From NCBI GenBank assembly GCA_015179125.1, contig WHVA01000439.1, positions 31,959-95,958 on the forward strand: DNA of 64,000 nucleotides, read 5' to 3'. Positions 22,391 to 33,737 of this stretch are shown one piece after another (within the stretch, counting starts at the first letter, position 1; the number at the start of each line of letters is the position of its first letter). A program made the position numbers and the translations under genes. Below the pieces are notes generated by a model. It worked only from the letters and a program-made list of their open reading frames with translations, was not told the origin of the DNA and ran no database searches. The stretch comes from Gautieria morchelliformis. Its lineage: Eukaryota; Basidiomycota; Agaricomycetes; Gomphales; Gomphaceae.

Positions 22391-23482
22391 TTAATTGAGC
22401 AGACCCTGGCGCAAGATGTCAAGAAGCGCATTTGAGGTGCGCTCCTGCATATCGATGACCCGGTCTTGACGAGCTATGAGCATCGTGCGGAATTCCCTCA
22501 TTTCTTCGTCCTTCTTGGCCTCCCTTTCCTCCTTCCTTGCCTCTCACTCATCACTCTTCTCCATAAGGTGCACCATCCTCGAGGTCTCCTTGGACAAATT
22601 CGTGCGGCTCGTGCTCGTCAGACGTGTCCGTTTCGACGCGGTCGACCAGGAATCGGGAGGGGTGTTGCTAGGCCCACTGTCATTCTCCTTCCCACTCTCT
22701 GAATCGGAAGATGAGGACGGACGTGACCATTTATTGCGGTCTCGGTGACCGGTCATCATCCCGAGTTGCATGGTCTCCCCAGCCTCTCGGGAGGCATTCT
22801 GGACCTGGAACATGTGAGTCCTATAATATATTGATCACCATCACACTTACCTCTTTAGTCTGCTCCTTCTCCTCCTCACGGGTCTCCTTCGCATGTCTTT
22901 TGAGGTGCTGGATCACGTCGAGTTTGCCGGACAGGGATGCAAATGCAAGAGGATCACGCTCCAGCTCCTTGGAAAGTGGTGAGCGAGCTGAGGTTTTTTT
23001 TCCCCCCTACCAAAGGCATATGGGTTAGTTCGCATGCAATCATAGAATATTTACACGGCAGCTTACCTCTACCCATCCCAGGAGCGATGTCACCTTATTC
23101 TTCAAGGTCTCTGCTTCTCGGTTCAAGCAGAGCCCCTCTTCCTGGACCATTGTGGCGACTGCCTTCCACCGTTCACCTACCTTGTTGCGCAGAGCCATGT
23201 AGGGATTGACATCGATCACCGCGCGAAGGAGATGCTCCAGATCCTTCGTAGAAAACTCCTCCCTTGGTTTCCGCACTTTGGAACGTGTGGAGCCTAAGGG
23301 GGGTCCTGAAGGGAGAGCGACTGGCTGAGAAGATGGTGCCGTGCTGGGTGGACGCGACACGTTGGTTGAGTCATTGAGTCACCAAGGAGCACGGGGTCAA
23401 TCTGAGGCTCGTAGTGCATGTCTGAGGCTGTAGACGAGACAGTTGTAATACCGTAGAATGAAGCCAGAGGGATGGGGTCCAT
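22391..23482 (-). pseudogene. Harbinger-like Myb/SANT-type protein
   Basis: Convergent with the transposase. A frame change near 23368 separates the N-terminus (MDPIPLASFYGITTV) from the Myb-like segment (EFSTKDLEHLLRAVIDVNP then VGERWKAVATMV). Introns at about 23063-22987 (GTAAGC donor) and about 22856-22811 (GTAAGT donor) join exons encoding AFASLSGKLDVIQHLKRHA and a Ser/Thr-rich linker (KWSRPSSSSDSESGKE). A TGA at about 22540, where CGA would keep Arg, cuts off the last charged segment (ARKEEREAKKDEEMREF) ending at 22391. In Harbinger elements this partner binds the element ends and helps the nuclease enter the nucleus; that role is inferred here. Confidence 0.7.
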
Positions 23483-24770
23483 GGGGAGACTTGTCGGCCC
23501 TGGAGCGTTGGGAGTGCGGCAGTGGTGGACGTCAGTGGACGCGTTCTGAGATAGAAAATTCTCACGCTAAGTCAGTAATTTTTAGCTACGCCGGAATATT
23601 CCGACCTAGTAATTATTGGTAACATATACTCTCTAATGCAGTAAGTACAGACCGGTCTGATAGTGCCTGGATAGCAGCCGAGGCGTCCACCTCAGACATG
23701 ATATAAGAAAGAAAAACTGGGATGCAGACGAGGGACTAAGTTTTGCATAGCGATGTGGGGATGGAGTAGCAGATCGCGAACGTCTATATATAAGATTCTG
23801 GTCATGGGCGCTGCCAGGTCAACAGATATTCACAGCATCCTATATCAGTGCCGAAGCATAACACAATTTACAAGGGGGTAGTCTGATGAACGAACATTCT
23901 ATGTAAAAGAATTAGCGTTAGCAACACAACATCGAGGCATGATGGCATCAGATGGGCATGGGCAAGTAATTGACGCTTGGGTTCTTGCTCGGAATTGGTC
24001 ATTACATCTGATTTGCCTGGGCGGAATGGCCCCCAAGGTACATATAAACTTGTTGTGTAGGCAGACTGGGCACTCGTTGACGAGTCACAGTGCAGTGTCA
24101 GCATAACACCACATGAAATCCAACTGCAACACAGCTCACTGATGTGTATCAATATGTCACATCTGCGGCGTGTTACTTATCAAGGTGAGAACAAGAGGAA
24201 ACGAGATCATATGAGAGATCTAGGTTGTCCAGGTCAGTGCCCAGAGTTGGCACGTGGCTGTAATTCTGTAGCGATGCTGGATAATGTCAGCAGAGATCTC
24301 AGCTCATGTCAATGTTGCTAGATATGGGGACACGAGACGTTTCTCATTTGGGCGGCATGTCATGTACGACGTCAGAACAGGTCGTATGAAGAGACAATTG
24401 AATCATGGAGCACAAGGAATGGTAACCACGATCTTGTGCATTCGGTGTATCGGATGCCGTGGCGGTGATGTAGTGCTGTGCCTGTTGGCCGAGGAAAGCC
24501 CAGGAAGGTACAGATGATCTGCCACGTGGTTGCAGTTTCATTTAGTACGATATTATTAGAATGGCAACTGGCGAGAATAAACGGTATTGGACGCTGGCAT
24601 ATTTTTGCAGTCATTCCATAATTCAGGTTGGAAAAAGTCATACACTGTGGATAGTGAATCCATTGAAACCTAGTGGGTTTACCCACGGGGTTTCTGTTTT
24701 CAGTGGGTACACCATTGAAACAGCCCCCATTGAAACAAACCAATGAAATTTGGGCTTACCGGGTTTCCTA

Positions 24771-25052
24771 GAAAAAACCAAAGCAATTATTTAAGTGGTT
24801 GGATCAGTAAAGTTTTCAGTGGCTTTGTCACTTAGTTTCTGTGCCATATGAACTACATATTTAATGTAATTATCATGAGAATTTCAGTGCTCGAAGGCCT
24901 TGATTCCCATAGAAAAAACCAATGAAATTATTTAAGTGGTTGGATCAGTAGAATTTTCATTAGCTTTGTCACTTAGTTTCCGTGCCATAGGAGCTACATA
25001 TTCAGCGTAATTATCATGAGAATTTCAGTACTCGAAGGCCTTGATTCCCGTT
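24771..25052. repeat. Two-copy tandem repeat, period 141 bp
   Basis: 24771-24911 and 24912-25052 are about 88% identical (both begin GAAAAAACCAA and end CGAAGGCCTTGATTCCC). They lie inside the left part of the CACTG-ended transposon. Confidence 0.85.
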
Positions 25053-26063
25053 GTTCGCACACCAGAAATTCTTAAGATAGCTCATGGAAGGCTCGTTGAA
25101 ATCCAGTGGATTAATATATAAGTTTCTGGGAGATATTCACGAATTTTCTGTAGATCTATGCATCCCCCCCTTCAACAGAATGAGAAACAACAACTACTAA
25201 ACATTGTACGCCTCTTTGGATGGCCTTGAGCAGGTGTTCGAGAACACACCGAGAGACAAGCGAAAGACTGCGACATCATCAGAACTCCCTGACGGTCACA
25301 CAAAGCTCCTCTGCAGTCTTTGTGGGACAGACATCGCTGAGAGTACGGCTCAAATGTCAGCACCTGCTCGGTTTGCCTCGGTCCGTGTAACACCCAATCC
25401 CTGAAATCTCAGCAGAGGTGTCGGGTTTCTTAAGATTGCTCAGTTCACCACTTCCCCGTGCCCTTGCCGAGCGCTGTTGTGTGCGGCGTAGCATGGCTCG
25501 CTTCTGGAACCAGAGATGGAGGCTCGGTCGCCGTTCTGTGCTGTGCATCACAGCAAATGTTGAAAAGCAATGGATTTCCGGCTGAACTAAAGCAAAGCTG
25601 GAGAGCTACAGCCACTGCTACAGAGAGATGGACGCTTTATGAAAACAAGGTGTGAGAGTAGATACTTGTACGACCGGGCAGACAAGACTGGAACTCTTGT
25701 CGACACAGCCGGGCTTCTGATTCGGAGAGTCAACACAGCGGGTGCCAATGTCAAGTGGGGCAGGGACATGGAGTATAGTGAGACTCCTTGCATGTCATGT
25801 CCATAGAATTTCCGAGATTCAAGATAGTGAGGTCGACATAGCCAGAACAGGGTGCGGGGAGACAAGCGGAGGCAGTGGAGCGTCCTCAAGAGAGCTGATT
25901 AGGGCTTGCGGGAGAGAATGAAGAGAGCGAAGGAAGCCTGCTTGCAAGAAATGGGCTTGGGAGGATGACTTGGTTAAGTTGGTCCTTCGTGAGCTACCAT
26001 GCGCCACACAGAGCCTGTGTTAAGTAGACACCTGACAAGAAGAAACTGCACCGTCACAAACCT

Positions 26064-26900
26064 GATTCAGGAACGTATACAGGTACCGTATAGCGTCAAC
26101 CTGTAGGATGGGGTGCATGCTCCCTGGTGCAGCCTCCAGATCGCCCAGAACATTTTTGGCAAACCAGTACACGACACCAGCGCATTCGTCGACGTCACAC
26201 CTTGCTACATACACATGTGCAGACACGTGTTCAACCCATGACTGAACCGAAGTAATAATAAAAATTGCGGAAAGTTCGTAGAGCCCCTTGCCATGATCGC
26301 CGTAAGGAGGTATATTGCACGGTCTTTGCGTTTCCAGTTCGCGCTCGGATCCGCTTTGAACGCTTGCAGGTCCTCGGACACCCACGTGGATATGCACTCC
26401 GTTGTGTCCGCCTCCGATCCAGCACCGACGAGGGCGCGCAGGACATCTGCGGCGGCATGGCGGTGCATTGTTCCTTCGCTGCTGCCACCGGTCGAGACCA
26501 ACGGGATCGAGAGATCAATGCGGATGTACTCGAGTGGGTCATCCTCGAACTGCTCCGTCTCGTGATCTGACCTGGCTGAGCGTAGGCTCGCCATAGCGGA
26601 GCGTGTAGTCCATACCTCGCAATTCCACATTGGGTACAACGACGCCATTCACAAGGGATTGTGTCCAGGATACCGAAGAGATCGCGGAATAGACCTGACC
26701 GGATAGCTGTCGAGAGGAACCTTAACGCCTGAGTGACAAGCTTCCAAAACCGAAATCATTATATTTCAGCGCGCGAGGTAGTTCGATGCACAGTGTCGTC
26801 TGCGACAGCGGGACGCTTGCCATCCCCGACAAGTGCCCACACGGCCTGTACAAAAGGGCCAATCGAAGACGCCGTAGTGAATAGCTCAGGGAAGCGATTT
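26064..26900 (-). pseudogene. CSE1: Captured fragment of CSE1 (importin-alpha re-exporter)
   Basis: Minus-strand exons read, in order, FVQAVWALVGDGKRPAVADD, LRFLSTAIRSGLFRDLF, VNGVVVPNVELR, EQFEDDPLEYIRIDL, ADVLRALVGAGSEADTTE, NWKRKDRAIYLLTAIMARGS and HPILQVDAIRYLYTFLNQ. The order and the QFEDDPLEYIR and NWKxKDxAIYLxT motifs are those of CSE1/CAS/exportin-2, middle region. At least one intron is kept (GTATGG...CTCAG after ...VELR), so the segment was captured as DNA, not as cDNA. It lacks start, N-terminal importin-beta domain and C-terminus, and frames are disturbed. CSE1 normally returns importin-alpha to the cytoplasm. Confidence 0.8.
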
Positions 26901-29409
26901 GTGTAGAGCTAGAGGGGACAGTCGTGTTTGTTATCACATGACGGATCCAAGTGGGTGCCTGTTGTTGAACTCAAAAGACACAACGGCTTCCCTCCTACTA
27001 TCATCACCCATCCAACCAGCAAGGACAAAGTTTCTTCTAGAGAACACCTGTGCCCGACGTGGATTCAGGCGATGACAAGCTCAGCATTCCAGCAACATCA
27101 TCGATCATAATGCCTCACCTATTGTCGTTCTATTACTGACGTGAACATGTACCGGACAGCCCTTCCTGCGCTTGAACGTCTCGAGCTGTGGGTTCATAAC
27201 TACATGTCTGAAGCTCCTCAGACAATTAGCCACCTCACGCTATGGTTATGACTATGACTACGCTCATTGGTATGAATCCGAATGCGGGCATAGTCAGCCA
27301 TATTTTGTGACTTCTGCGAAGGCTCCCTCCTCTCGAGAGGCTCCAACTAGTTGACATTGAGGATGTGTCGTCCAATCTGTTCAAGGTAAGAGCCTTCACA
27401 CAGTCCGCGTTTTCGAGCCCAGACACTAATGCCTCAATAGGCACCATCGTCTAAAGCCGGATATATGCGCCATGCACCGGATCAAGGTAAATTCTTAATA
27501 CACATCTGGTAAATGGAAGCTGCTTCCCGCCTCTGTCCAGCAGACTGGACCATCACCGCCTTTCATCAGTGGGAGCTGGATGCAGATGATCCCCGTGTGT
27601 CACAAGCGCCGACCAGATCAATGAGCATGGCGCGCCTGTCGTGAAGATGGCGCACGCGCAAGGTGCATGGCTCGACGTGTGAGAGGTGTGACACGTTCGC
27701 TGACTCAATCAAACCCCACCCCACTCGCTGCACATCACCGACCTGCTCAACCCCTGGACAGATGAACGCATCATGCTCATATCGCAGGACGAGCAGAGGT
27801 GTCTCATGGTGAGCTATAAGGAGCTCAAGACGTGTGTTGAGAGTGCGTTCAGGTGGGTAAAAGTTGAGTTCGCTGGTTTTGTGTCATGTGCACTTTGTCC
27901 CGATTTTTCTGTCCTATTTCTATTTTCTATTCTCCATTTTGGTGTTTGTATTCTTCTGTCTTCGCGGTGGATGTCATGTGTTCTGATCTGTGTCCTCATC
28001 CTCTGTACATGCTGACAACGTGACCCCAGGCATCTCTCGTGGGCGTCGCGGTAGCGGTGGCGTCGCCGGCGACACCCTGTGCACGAGACATGTGCTGCTG
28101 TGCATGATGTACGTACCTCGGTTATAAGAGGCTCCCTGGTAGCCTGACCCATTTCAGGTTCACATTGTCTGCCATCTGCCATCTCCAATAGTATGTCATC
28201 TACTTTTCGTAACCCTTCTCCATCTCCTTTCGGCTCCCAGCGCACTGCCGCTCCAATGTATGTGAAGCGGCCTGGTATGAATTTCTTGGATCCGACCGTG
28301 GTATTTTAGTGATTTTTGCCATATGTTTCATCTGTATTTTCCCTTCTATATATTGATTTATGACTTGAAACAATGGGAAAGTTTAACTGGTATCTCATGA
28401 CATTTGAACAAGATTGCAAGGTAATAACCATTGAAAACCCATAGCTTTACAACCTAACATTCACTACAAATTTCATGAATCTTCAGTGATTTGCCTAATA
28501 TTATTCAGATCTTGGGCCAGTGACATTCAGTTGCTGCATCTCTGAAATGTGGTGATAGAACCACGGGTTGTAAGTGACTACCCCACAGGAACCCAGTGGT
28601 CGTCGACTTGGAATGCCTGGTTCAATCCATTGGTCTTCCGCTGTAGGAACCCCAAATACCCATGAGTCAACCCCTGAAACCAACTCATTGAAACGAAACT
28701 TTTTCCACTGAAACTGATTCATTGAATTTTCAACGGGTTCTATTGGTATTTACACTAACCATAGTGGTTTATATACTGAATACTCAGTGGGTCCACCCAA
28801 TAGGATTCATTGGGTTGACTACCCACAGTGCATAGCTGCAGGTGTGAATCATTTCAGCTCCCATGGAACACTGGTAAAAAGCTAACCTGGTTGGATCCAG
28901 AGTCAAACATACACGACATTATCCGGATACTCTCATCGAATTTCGTACACAATTATGTAACGACCGGATGCTTTCGACCACCCACCAAACCAAGACAAAC
29001 ATGCAAACCGACGCCTGACTCGGCAGTTACAAAGAGCAGCATAACACAGACACGTCGGACACACACAACAAGCCCGGACACCGTCGTCTTTGCATGTTAC
29101 GCACATATCGTCCCGGCCACGCTTTTCACCCGTCGTCCCCTCACATAACACTAACAGCCTCCCCTCCCGGGCTTCATATCCCCCGCCGCCCTCTCCCGCC
29201 CACGCACACGAACTTATAATGACGTTTCCGGGCGTCTGCCTGTGGAGGGAACGGTGCACTGTGTGTGTATGTGCCGGGTATAGTTAAGGCCAGCATGAGG
29301 AACGAGCACAATATACGGTATTTCCCTTTGGCTATACACAGCCCGTCGATCCTGCATGACGCGTTTGCTGCCCTCTCCACCACGTCTCGCCATTCATCCA
29401 TCCGCCAGC

Positions 29410-30324
29410 ATGGCCCAGACACAGACGCAAGCACAGACCCTGGAGACGCAACCCCACCCAGCCGATGGTACGTCCCGTTGCCCAGTCCCTCGTGTCTCGT
29501 TACGAACGCCACTCGCTGTTCCCTAGACTCCACCCGCCCGCGCCTCACGTCCCGCACGGCCGCCCTTCCACCCCGCGGCCGACCCTTCCCGCCCCCGCCC
29601 ACCGGCCACGAGCTCATGAAGCTCTTCCCACCCTGTCCCCCGGACGGCGGCTCCTTCCCCCGCGACCCACACGCCCACCGCGACGCGGGGGCTTCCCCGC
29701 GGAGGACGCGCGCTGCCCGTGGGAGACGTATGCTCGGGGCGAGCTCCAGAAGAGTAGGCAGCTGTAGCGCGGCTGCGTGGTTCGGTGTGCAGGAGGGCGC
29801 GTTCTTCTGGGGTGGAGACGGCGCCGGGCGCATCCTCAAACGCCGGCGCGCCCGCGACGACACCGACGCCCCAGACGGCGGGAGTTCTTCAAGTCGACGC
29901 CGGCACGGGAGTTCAACTGCGCGGCCGAGCGCGACTTTCGTGTCGGCGGGGAGCGCGTGCGCGCGATTGGCGCGGCGGGTCCCGGGGACGAGTCCCCGCG
30001 AAGCGGCACGGGGGCTGGGGATGGGGCTGGAGATGGGGATGGGGATGGAGCACGCGGCCGAGGTCGATGCGCCTGTCGCCTGGGGGCCGCGTGCGCGGTG
30101 GCGAGCATGTGCGCCTCTCGCCCCCGCCGCCACACGGCACGTCCCCGCAGCCCCTGACACACACGCCTTCGCCCCCAACAACAACGACGGCAGCAGCCGC
30201 ACCCGCCGTGCCATACACGCGCCCCACCTTCCACTCTACACCCTTACCCATGCCCATCCATAGCCGCCCCCCTCCCAGACCCGCCGCCGCCGCGCGGGCA
30301 AAGAGACGAAGCGCGTCTTCGTGA
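29410..30324 (+). pseudogene. Unit-borne proline-rich ORF with ELMKLFP motif, copy 1
   Basis: Exon 1 29410-29467 (MAQTQTQAQTLETQ) joins after a 59-nt intron (GTACGT...CTAG) to an exon beginning at 29527. The joined frame stays open to 30263 (264 aa). It contains HELMKLFPPCPPDGGSF, then WFGVQEGAFF and RARDDTDA, then low-complexity Pro/Ala/Thr/Gly. Comparison with the copies at 44309 and 45283 shows that the conserved reading jumps frame after RARDDTDA and ends with a basic tail (AKRRSASS, stop 30324), so this copy is probably frameshifted but stays open because the sequence is so GC-rich. It is divergent from the DUF6533 gene of the same unit. I do not know the family. Confidence 0.5.
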
Positions 30325-31444
30325 AAGCCCCCTGCACTCCTCAAGGGAATGGGAACCGGAGCGGACCCGCGCCCAACGCGTACCCCCCGCCGCACCACAG
30401 TGCTCCTCGCCCCCACCCCCGCGCACGCGCACGCAGCACGCCTACCTGGCCGCGGGGTCCCCGCCTCCCCACTCCCACGCACACATGAACCCTAACCACA
30501 GCTAGAACACGCTCGCCCCCGTGGCGGGCTGTCACGGGTCTGGGGGTCGGTCCCGGCGTAGGTCCTGGGGTCGGTCCTGGGGTCCGCCCGGGGGTTGGTG
30601 TGTGGGTGCCGAGTTTAGTTCCTGTGCGGAGGCATTAGGCCTTATTAGAGGAAGGCTCGGGATGCGTGGGATGCGCGGGTGTATGGCTATAAGGCGGTAT
30701 GAGGCGCAGAGCAAGAACCGAACGGGAGCGTAATCATGATGTGGCGCATGGGCACGTGCGCAGGCCCCGTATTCGTTCCAGGACTCAGAGGCAGAAGTTC
30801 CGCGCCGCTCGGAGACAGGTCTATGGATCGCGCGGTCCATAGACCTTGCTCCCAGTAACGCCAACGCCCTCCTCAGAGGGGAGGGTGGAGCCGGGGTGGG
30901 GAGAAGTGCCGCTGATGCCAACGCCGCGGCGGCTAGACTATGGACTATAGTGGGGTGGGGAGTGTGGGTGTGGGTGTGGGGCGGGGATCGCGTATGAGTC
31001 GTGTATCGTGTATGGTGTGCCACGCGTGCTGTTAGACTCAGAGACTCGGAGTGTGTATTGTGTTGTATTCCTGTGCTGGTATCTATCTCTCTCAGGCGGT
31101 CAAGCTTCATAGTGCTATGCAATGTTCACATCCTTGCATTCCTATACCAAGTACACCAACTAGTACACCAAACACCAATTCACCCTAATACCGTCACAGC
31201 TTCATGGTGCACCGGCATACAGTGGTCACATCCTGCCACTACCTTAATCCTGGGCCATTCCAGCCACTACCTTACTGGAGCTACAAACGTGGCCAAGGCC
31301 AAAGGTGTTACTACTTTCGAGACATCTGTTAACATCTGTTACAGTAATTTCTTCCTGTACCTAGTTATCAGTTCTTTTATGGTACTTATCTTTAGTGCTT
31401 TGTAAAATAAATTTTTGATGCCTAAAAATAAGGAAAAATGAATC
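30325..31444. other. GC-rich low-complexity DNA, no gene recognised
   Basis: Contains short G-rich tandem patterns (GGTCCTGGGGTCGGTCC at about 30540-30600; GTGGGTGTGGGTGTGGGG at about 30955-30980). Long ORFs on the minus strand here follow from composition and are not conserved. From about 31040 the DNA turns AT-richer without recognisable content. Confidence 0.5.
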
Positions 31445-32326
31445 ATGTCTCCTGGGAATGCAATTCTGTCTCCGCCAAACAGCCTGGTGTCACGGCGCGT
31501 TTGGGGCCTTTGTCTCATCCACAATGCATTCTTGTCTCAACTTTATGTAGCTTGCCATGTACTCTACCAAAAAATACGAGTGCGGGCTCGTTTTGTTGCC
31601 CGGATCGAGCACGCCACAGCAAAATTATCGGCCTCTTGATCGGCGCACAGTGGCACTAAACATGGCCCAATTTCAACGGCGCCTTTTCTCATGTATGGGA
31701 TGTCCGTGCATGGTTATGTAATATACATAACCACCGACCGTCCCACCGTTTCTATTTTGTTGCGCCTAACGCACTTGTCTTTGTGGACAATGTGGGACAA
31801 AGTCACTGTGGTGTTCTTGCTTTGATTTCTCTCGGCTATATAATGGTCAGTCGTTATTATGAGCTCTCTACCTATCCAATCGCCATGCCGTCTGGAAAAC
31901 GACGTCCTGGTCGTCCCCCTAAGAAGTTCCGTACACGTGGACAGAAAGCCCGAAATGATAACCTGTAATTATTAGAAATCTGCAGACTGTACTGGCCACA
32001 GTGGCTCTTCATTAATGTGCACTCAGTCTACACTAATAACCCTCAGGCCTCAGGGATGGATTCTGTTCAAGGCGGCAAGAAGCAGAACTACGGTGGTACT
32101 AAGACTAGACAACACAAAGATTTACCTATAACTGATTATGTAAAAATTGAAGATATGTCGCAAAGGATAAATTTCCCCGAATGTCCTCATAGAGAGCTTT
32201 CTATTTATCTGCGGTTCATATTTTTTGGTGGTGCTGGGGAGTAGTGGCTTAATGTTGAGACGGCTGGGTTATATTTGAGGACAGGCGGCTGTTTGGCGGA
32301 GACAGAATTGCATTCCCAGGAGACAT
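31445..32326. mobile_element. Small TIR transposon with perfect 40-bp ends
   Basis: 31445-31484 (ATGTCTCCTGGGAATGC...) and 32287-32326 are perfect inverted repeats of 40 bp. Total length is 882 bp. Immediate flanks (GAATC and TATTA) do not give a clear duplication; if the end is GTCTCC, an AT dinucleotide flanks both sides. The identical ends suggest recent mobility. It encodes only a short AT-hook ORF, so it must rely on an enzyme from elsewhere. Superfamily not identified. Confidence 0.85.
31885..31968 (+). CDS. 27-residue AT-hook peptide or exon inside the TIR element
   Basis: ATG 31885 opens a short frame whose product contains KRRPGRPPKKFR, a textbook AT-hook (GRP core flanked by basic residues) that binds the minor groove of AT-rich DNA. 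The stop is at 31966-31968. It may be the first exon of a longer protein: a second open segment follows at 32056-32244 (MDSVQGGKKQNYGG). It is the only recognisable coding feature of the element; expression is unproven. Confidence 0.4.
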   Translation: MPSGKRRPGRPPKKFRTRGQKARNDNL

Positions 32327-32542
32327 TATTATGCCTTGTGTTCCGAACCTTGTTACTTGTAGTTAGCTCTAGCGCAAGTGGACCTGGAATCTAGCACCTA
32401 TTCTTTCTACAGTGAGTGATGCATCTACTTAATTATGAGTATCCTGAGGAGCTCAGTTCCTTTATGTAACCATCAGACTGAGACCTAGTAATTCTGAGAG
32501 GGACCCGAAGAGCGTGTCCGCAAAATTAAAAAGAGCCCTAGA

Positions 32543-33737
32543 AGTGTAATTAGTGTTCTGCAAAGCCTGGCTCGGCTCAAAAGCCCCGGCTTCGGCTCGG
32601 CTCACGCTGGCTCGGGCTCACAGAATTCAGGGCCGGGCCCTGAGTGCCAGCTCGGGCTTGGCTCAGGCTTGGCCTGGCTTAAGCCGGGGCTCTTCAGTGG
32701 GAAATATCGACCGAGGGGATGCAATGCCGAAGTGGAAATTCTATGTACTTTTAACTAGCTAGTTGTATTATATATCAACTTCGCTCTCCCCCTCCACAAG
32801 CTCACAGTCACGGGAGAGGTCAATGACCTCTCCCGGTGTCTGAGGCACCTCCAGACCTTCGTCCATGGCCAATTTGCAGTCAATCATTTTTTTACCTTCC
32901 TCAACGTGTAGATTATCGAAAACAAATCGTGTATCCAAAGTACAATCTTTGGACTTGATCGCCGTGTCAGGTAAGCCCTCTACACCATCTAGATCCTTGA
33001 GCCAGCCCTCAGGGCAAGCCGGAGCTCCCTGGACTATCTTATCTTGTATGGCTGAAGTCCCCGGTGTAGGCTTGCTATGATTACCTGAATCTTAGATAAA
33101 TAGATAGACAATATTCTATACAAAGATATGACTCACCAGTAATGCCGCCAGATTCTTTATTCATAACCATGTCAGTACTACTGAAATCAGTAGGCTTGGC
33201 AACGGTCCTTGCATTTGGCTCGAACACCAGGGCAGGCTCAACGATAGTCTTGTTTTTTATTTTTATGTTGGTCAGTAGTTTCTACCACCTTAGTCACGAC
33301 CTTGGCATGCTTTCGTTGACCGAGAACATTGGCCACATTATCTGGATCCTTCAGTGCAGCGCTTGGCTTTAGCGTTTGGCCCAAATGGGCACTGTTGATA
33401 GGGAGCCGCTGAACCTCATCCTCATCACTGGGGTCCTGGATACGGGGCAAGGGAATGGCAGTGAGCAGCAGACAGAAATTTTTTTCAAACTCAACCAATA
33501 CAGTACAGGATATACTCAAATTAGCTACCTGAGTGCCACTTGCCACCCGAACAGTGCATACCGGGTAAGCGCCCAAGAGCCACGGCTTCAGGGCTCGGCT
33601 CGGGCTCTCAAAACTCAAGCCAGGTCCTAGATCCCGGCCTCAGGACGGCTTTGGCCCGGCCTGGCCCGGCTTTTGGGGGCTCGGCTCCAGCTTAGGCTGC
33701 GGCTGAAAGCCGGGCTTTGCAGAACACTAAGTGTAAT
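32543..33737. mobile_element. Non-autonomous hAT transposon (element 32551-33729)
   Basis: Inverted ends TAGTGTTCTGCAAAGCC / GGCTTTGCAGAACACTA and a perfect 8-bp duplication AGTGTAAT (32543-32550 and 33730-33737). Both ends carry 100-150 bases of dense GGCTC/GGCCC motifs like those of the larger hAT at 15257. The interior has minus-strand open segments (acidic; VIDLSRDCEL near 32830, and LPINSAHLGQTLKPSAALKD near 33350-33410) that may be remnants of a transposase N-terminus, but no catalytic core. 1179 bp. Confidence 0.88.

Larger units (their letters stand above)
20898..23637 (+). mobile_element. Harbinger-like DNA transposon (element 20901-23634)
   Basis: About 32-bp inverted ends start AGAGAGTATATGTT and end AACATATACTCTCT, flanked by a 3-bp duplication AAT (20898-20900 and 23635-23637). 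It carries the two genes expected of this superfamily, facing each other: a DDE nuclease (plus) and a Myb/SANT-like protein (minus). Insertion interrupted the first exon region of DUF6533 copy D; the intact paralogues give the empty site. Confidence 0.9.
20160..23699 (-). pseudogene. DUF6533-type membrane protein, copy D, split by transposon
   Basis: ATG at 23699 (MSEVDASAAIQ). The exon continues to 23638, is interrupted by the element 20901-23634, and resumes at 20897. The DUF6533 core is present (CYTALLFFDTLLTLPSEIRH, LLARYMPLV), as are the next exons to about 20280. The last two exons seen in the copy at 47120-48879 are absent, so the gene is cut at both an insertion and a 3' deletion. Confidence 0.75.
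24639..28834. mobile_element. CACTG-ended DNA transposon carrying host gene fragments (element 24643-28830)
   Basis: Inverted ends of about 45 bp start CACTGTGG(A/G)TAGT, flanked by CATA (24639-24642 and 28831-28834). Subterminal repeats of CATTGAAA and its variants lie just inside both ends (24660-24755 and 28680-28745). Removing it restores the array unit, as the homologous uninterrupted site at 43760 and 55980 shows. No transposase is recognisable. The interior contains exons of CSE1 (26064-26900), so it resembles a Pack-type non-autonomous CACTA-related element. The stretches 25053-26060 and 26905-28640 hold no other protein I can name; short host-like segments at 27160-27220 and 27730-27855 are too short to assign. 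Confidence 0.8.
20152..30330. repeat. Array unit copy D, with two transposons inside
   Basis: The pieces 20152-20900, 23635-24642 and 28831-30330 form one unit when the Harbinger-like and CACTG-ended insertions are removed: DUF6533 gene (minus), TATA, upstream flank, then the divergent proline-rich ORF at 29410. It is the longest nearly collinear copy of the unit. The 3' exons of its DUF6533 gene are missing left of about 20152. Confidence 0.8.

Noticed and set aside
29174-30214. 346-codon open frame on the minus strand
   Set aside because: It lies opposite the spliced plus-strand ORF in very GC-rich DNA, where stops are rare on both strands. The conserved intron and motifs are on the plus strand.
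30532-31122. 196-codon minus-strand frame rich in His, Thr and Pro
   Set aside because: Driven by G-rich tandem patterns on the plus strand; no domain and no conservation with other unit copies.
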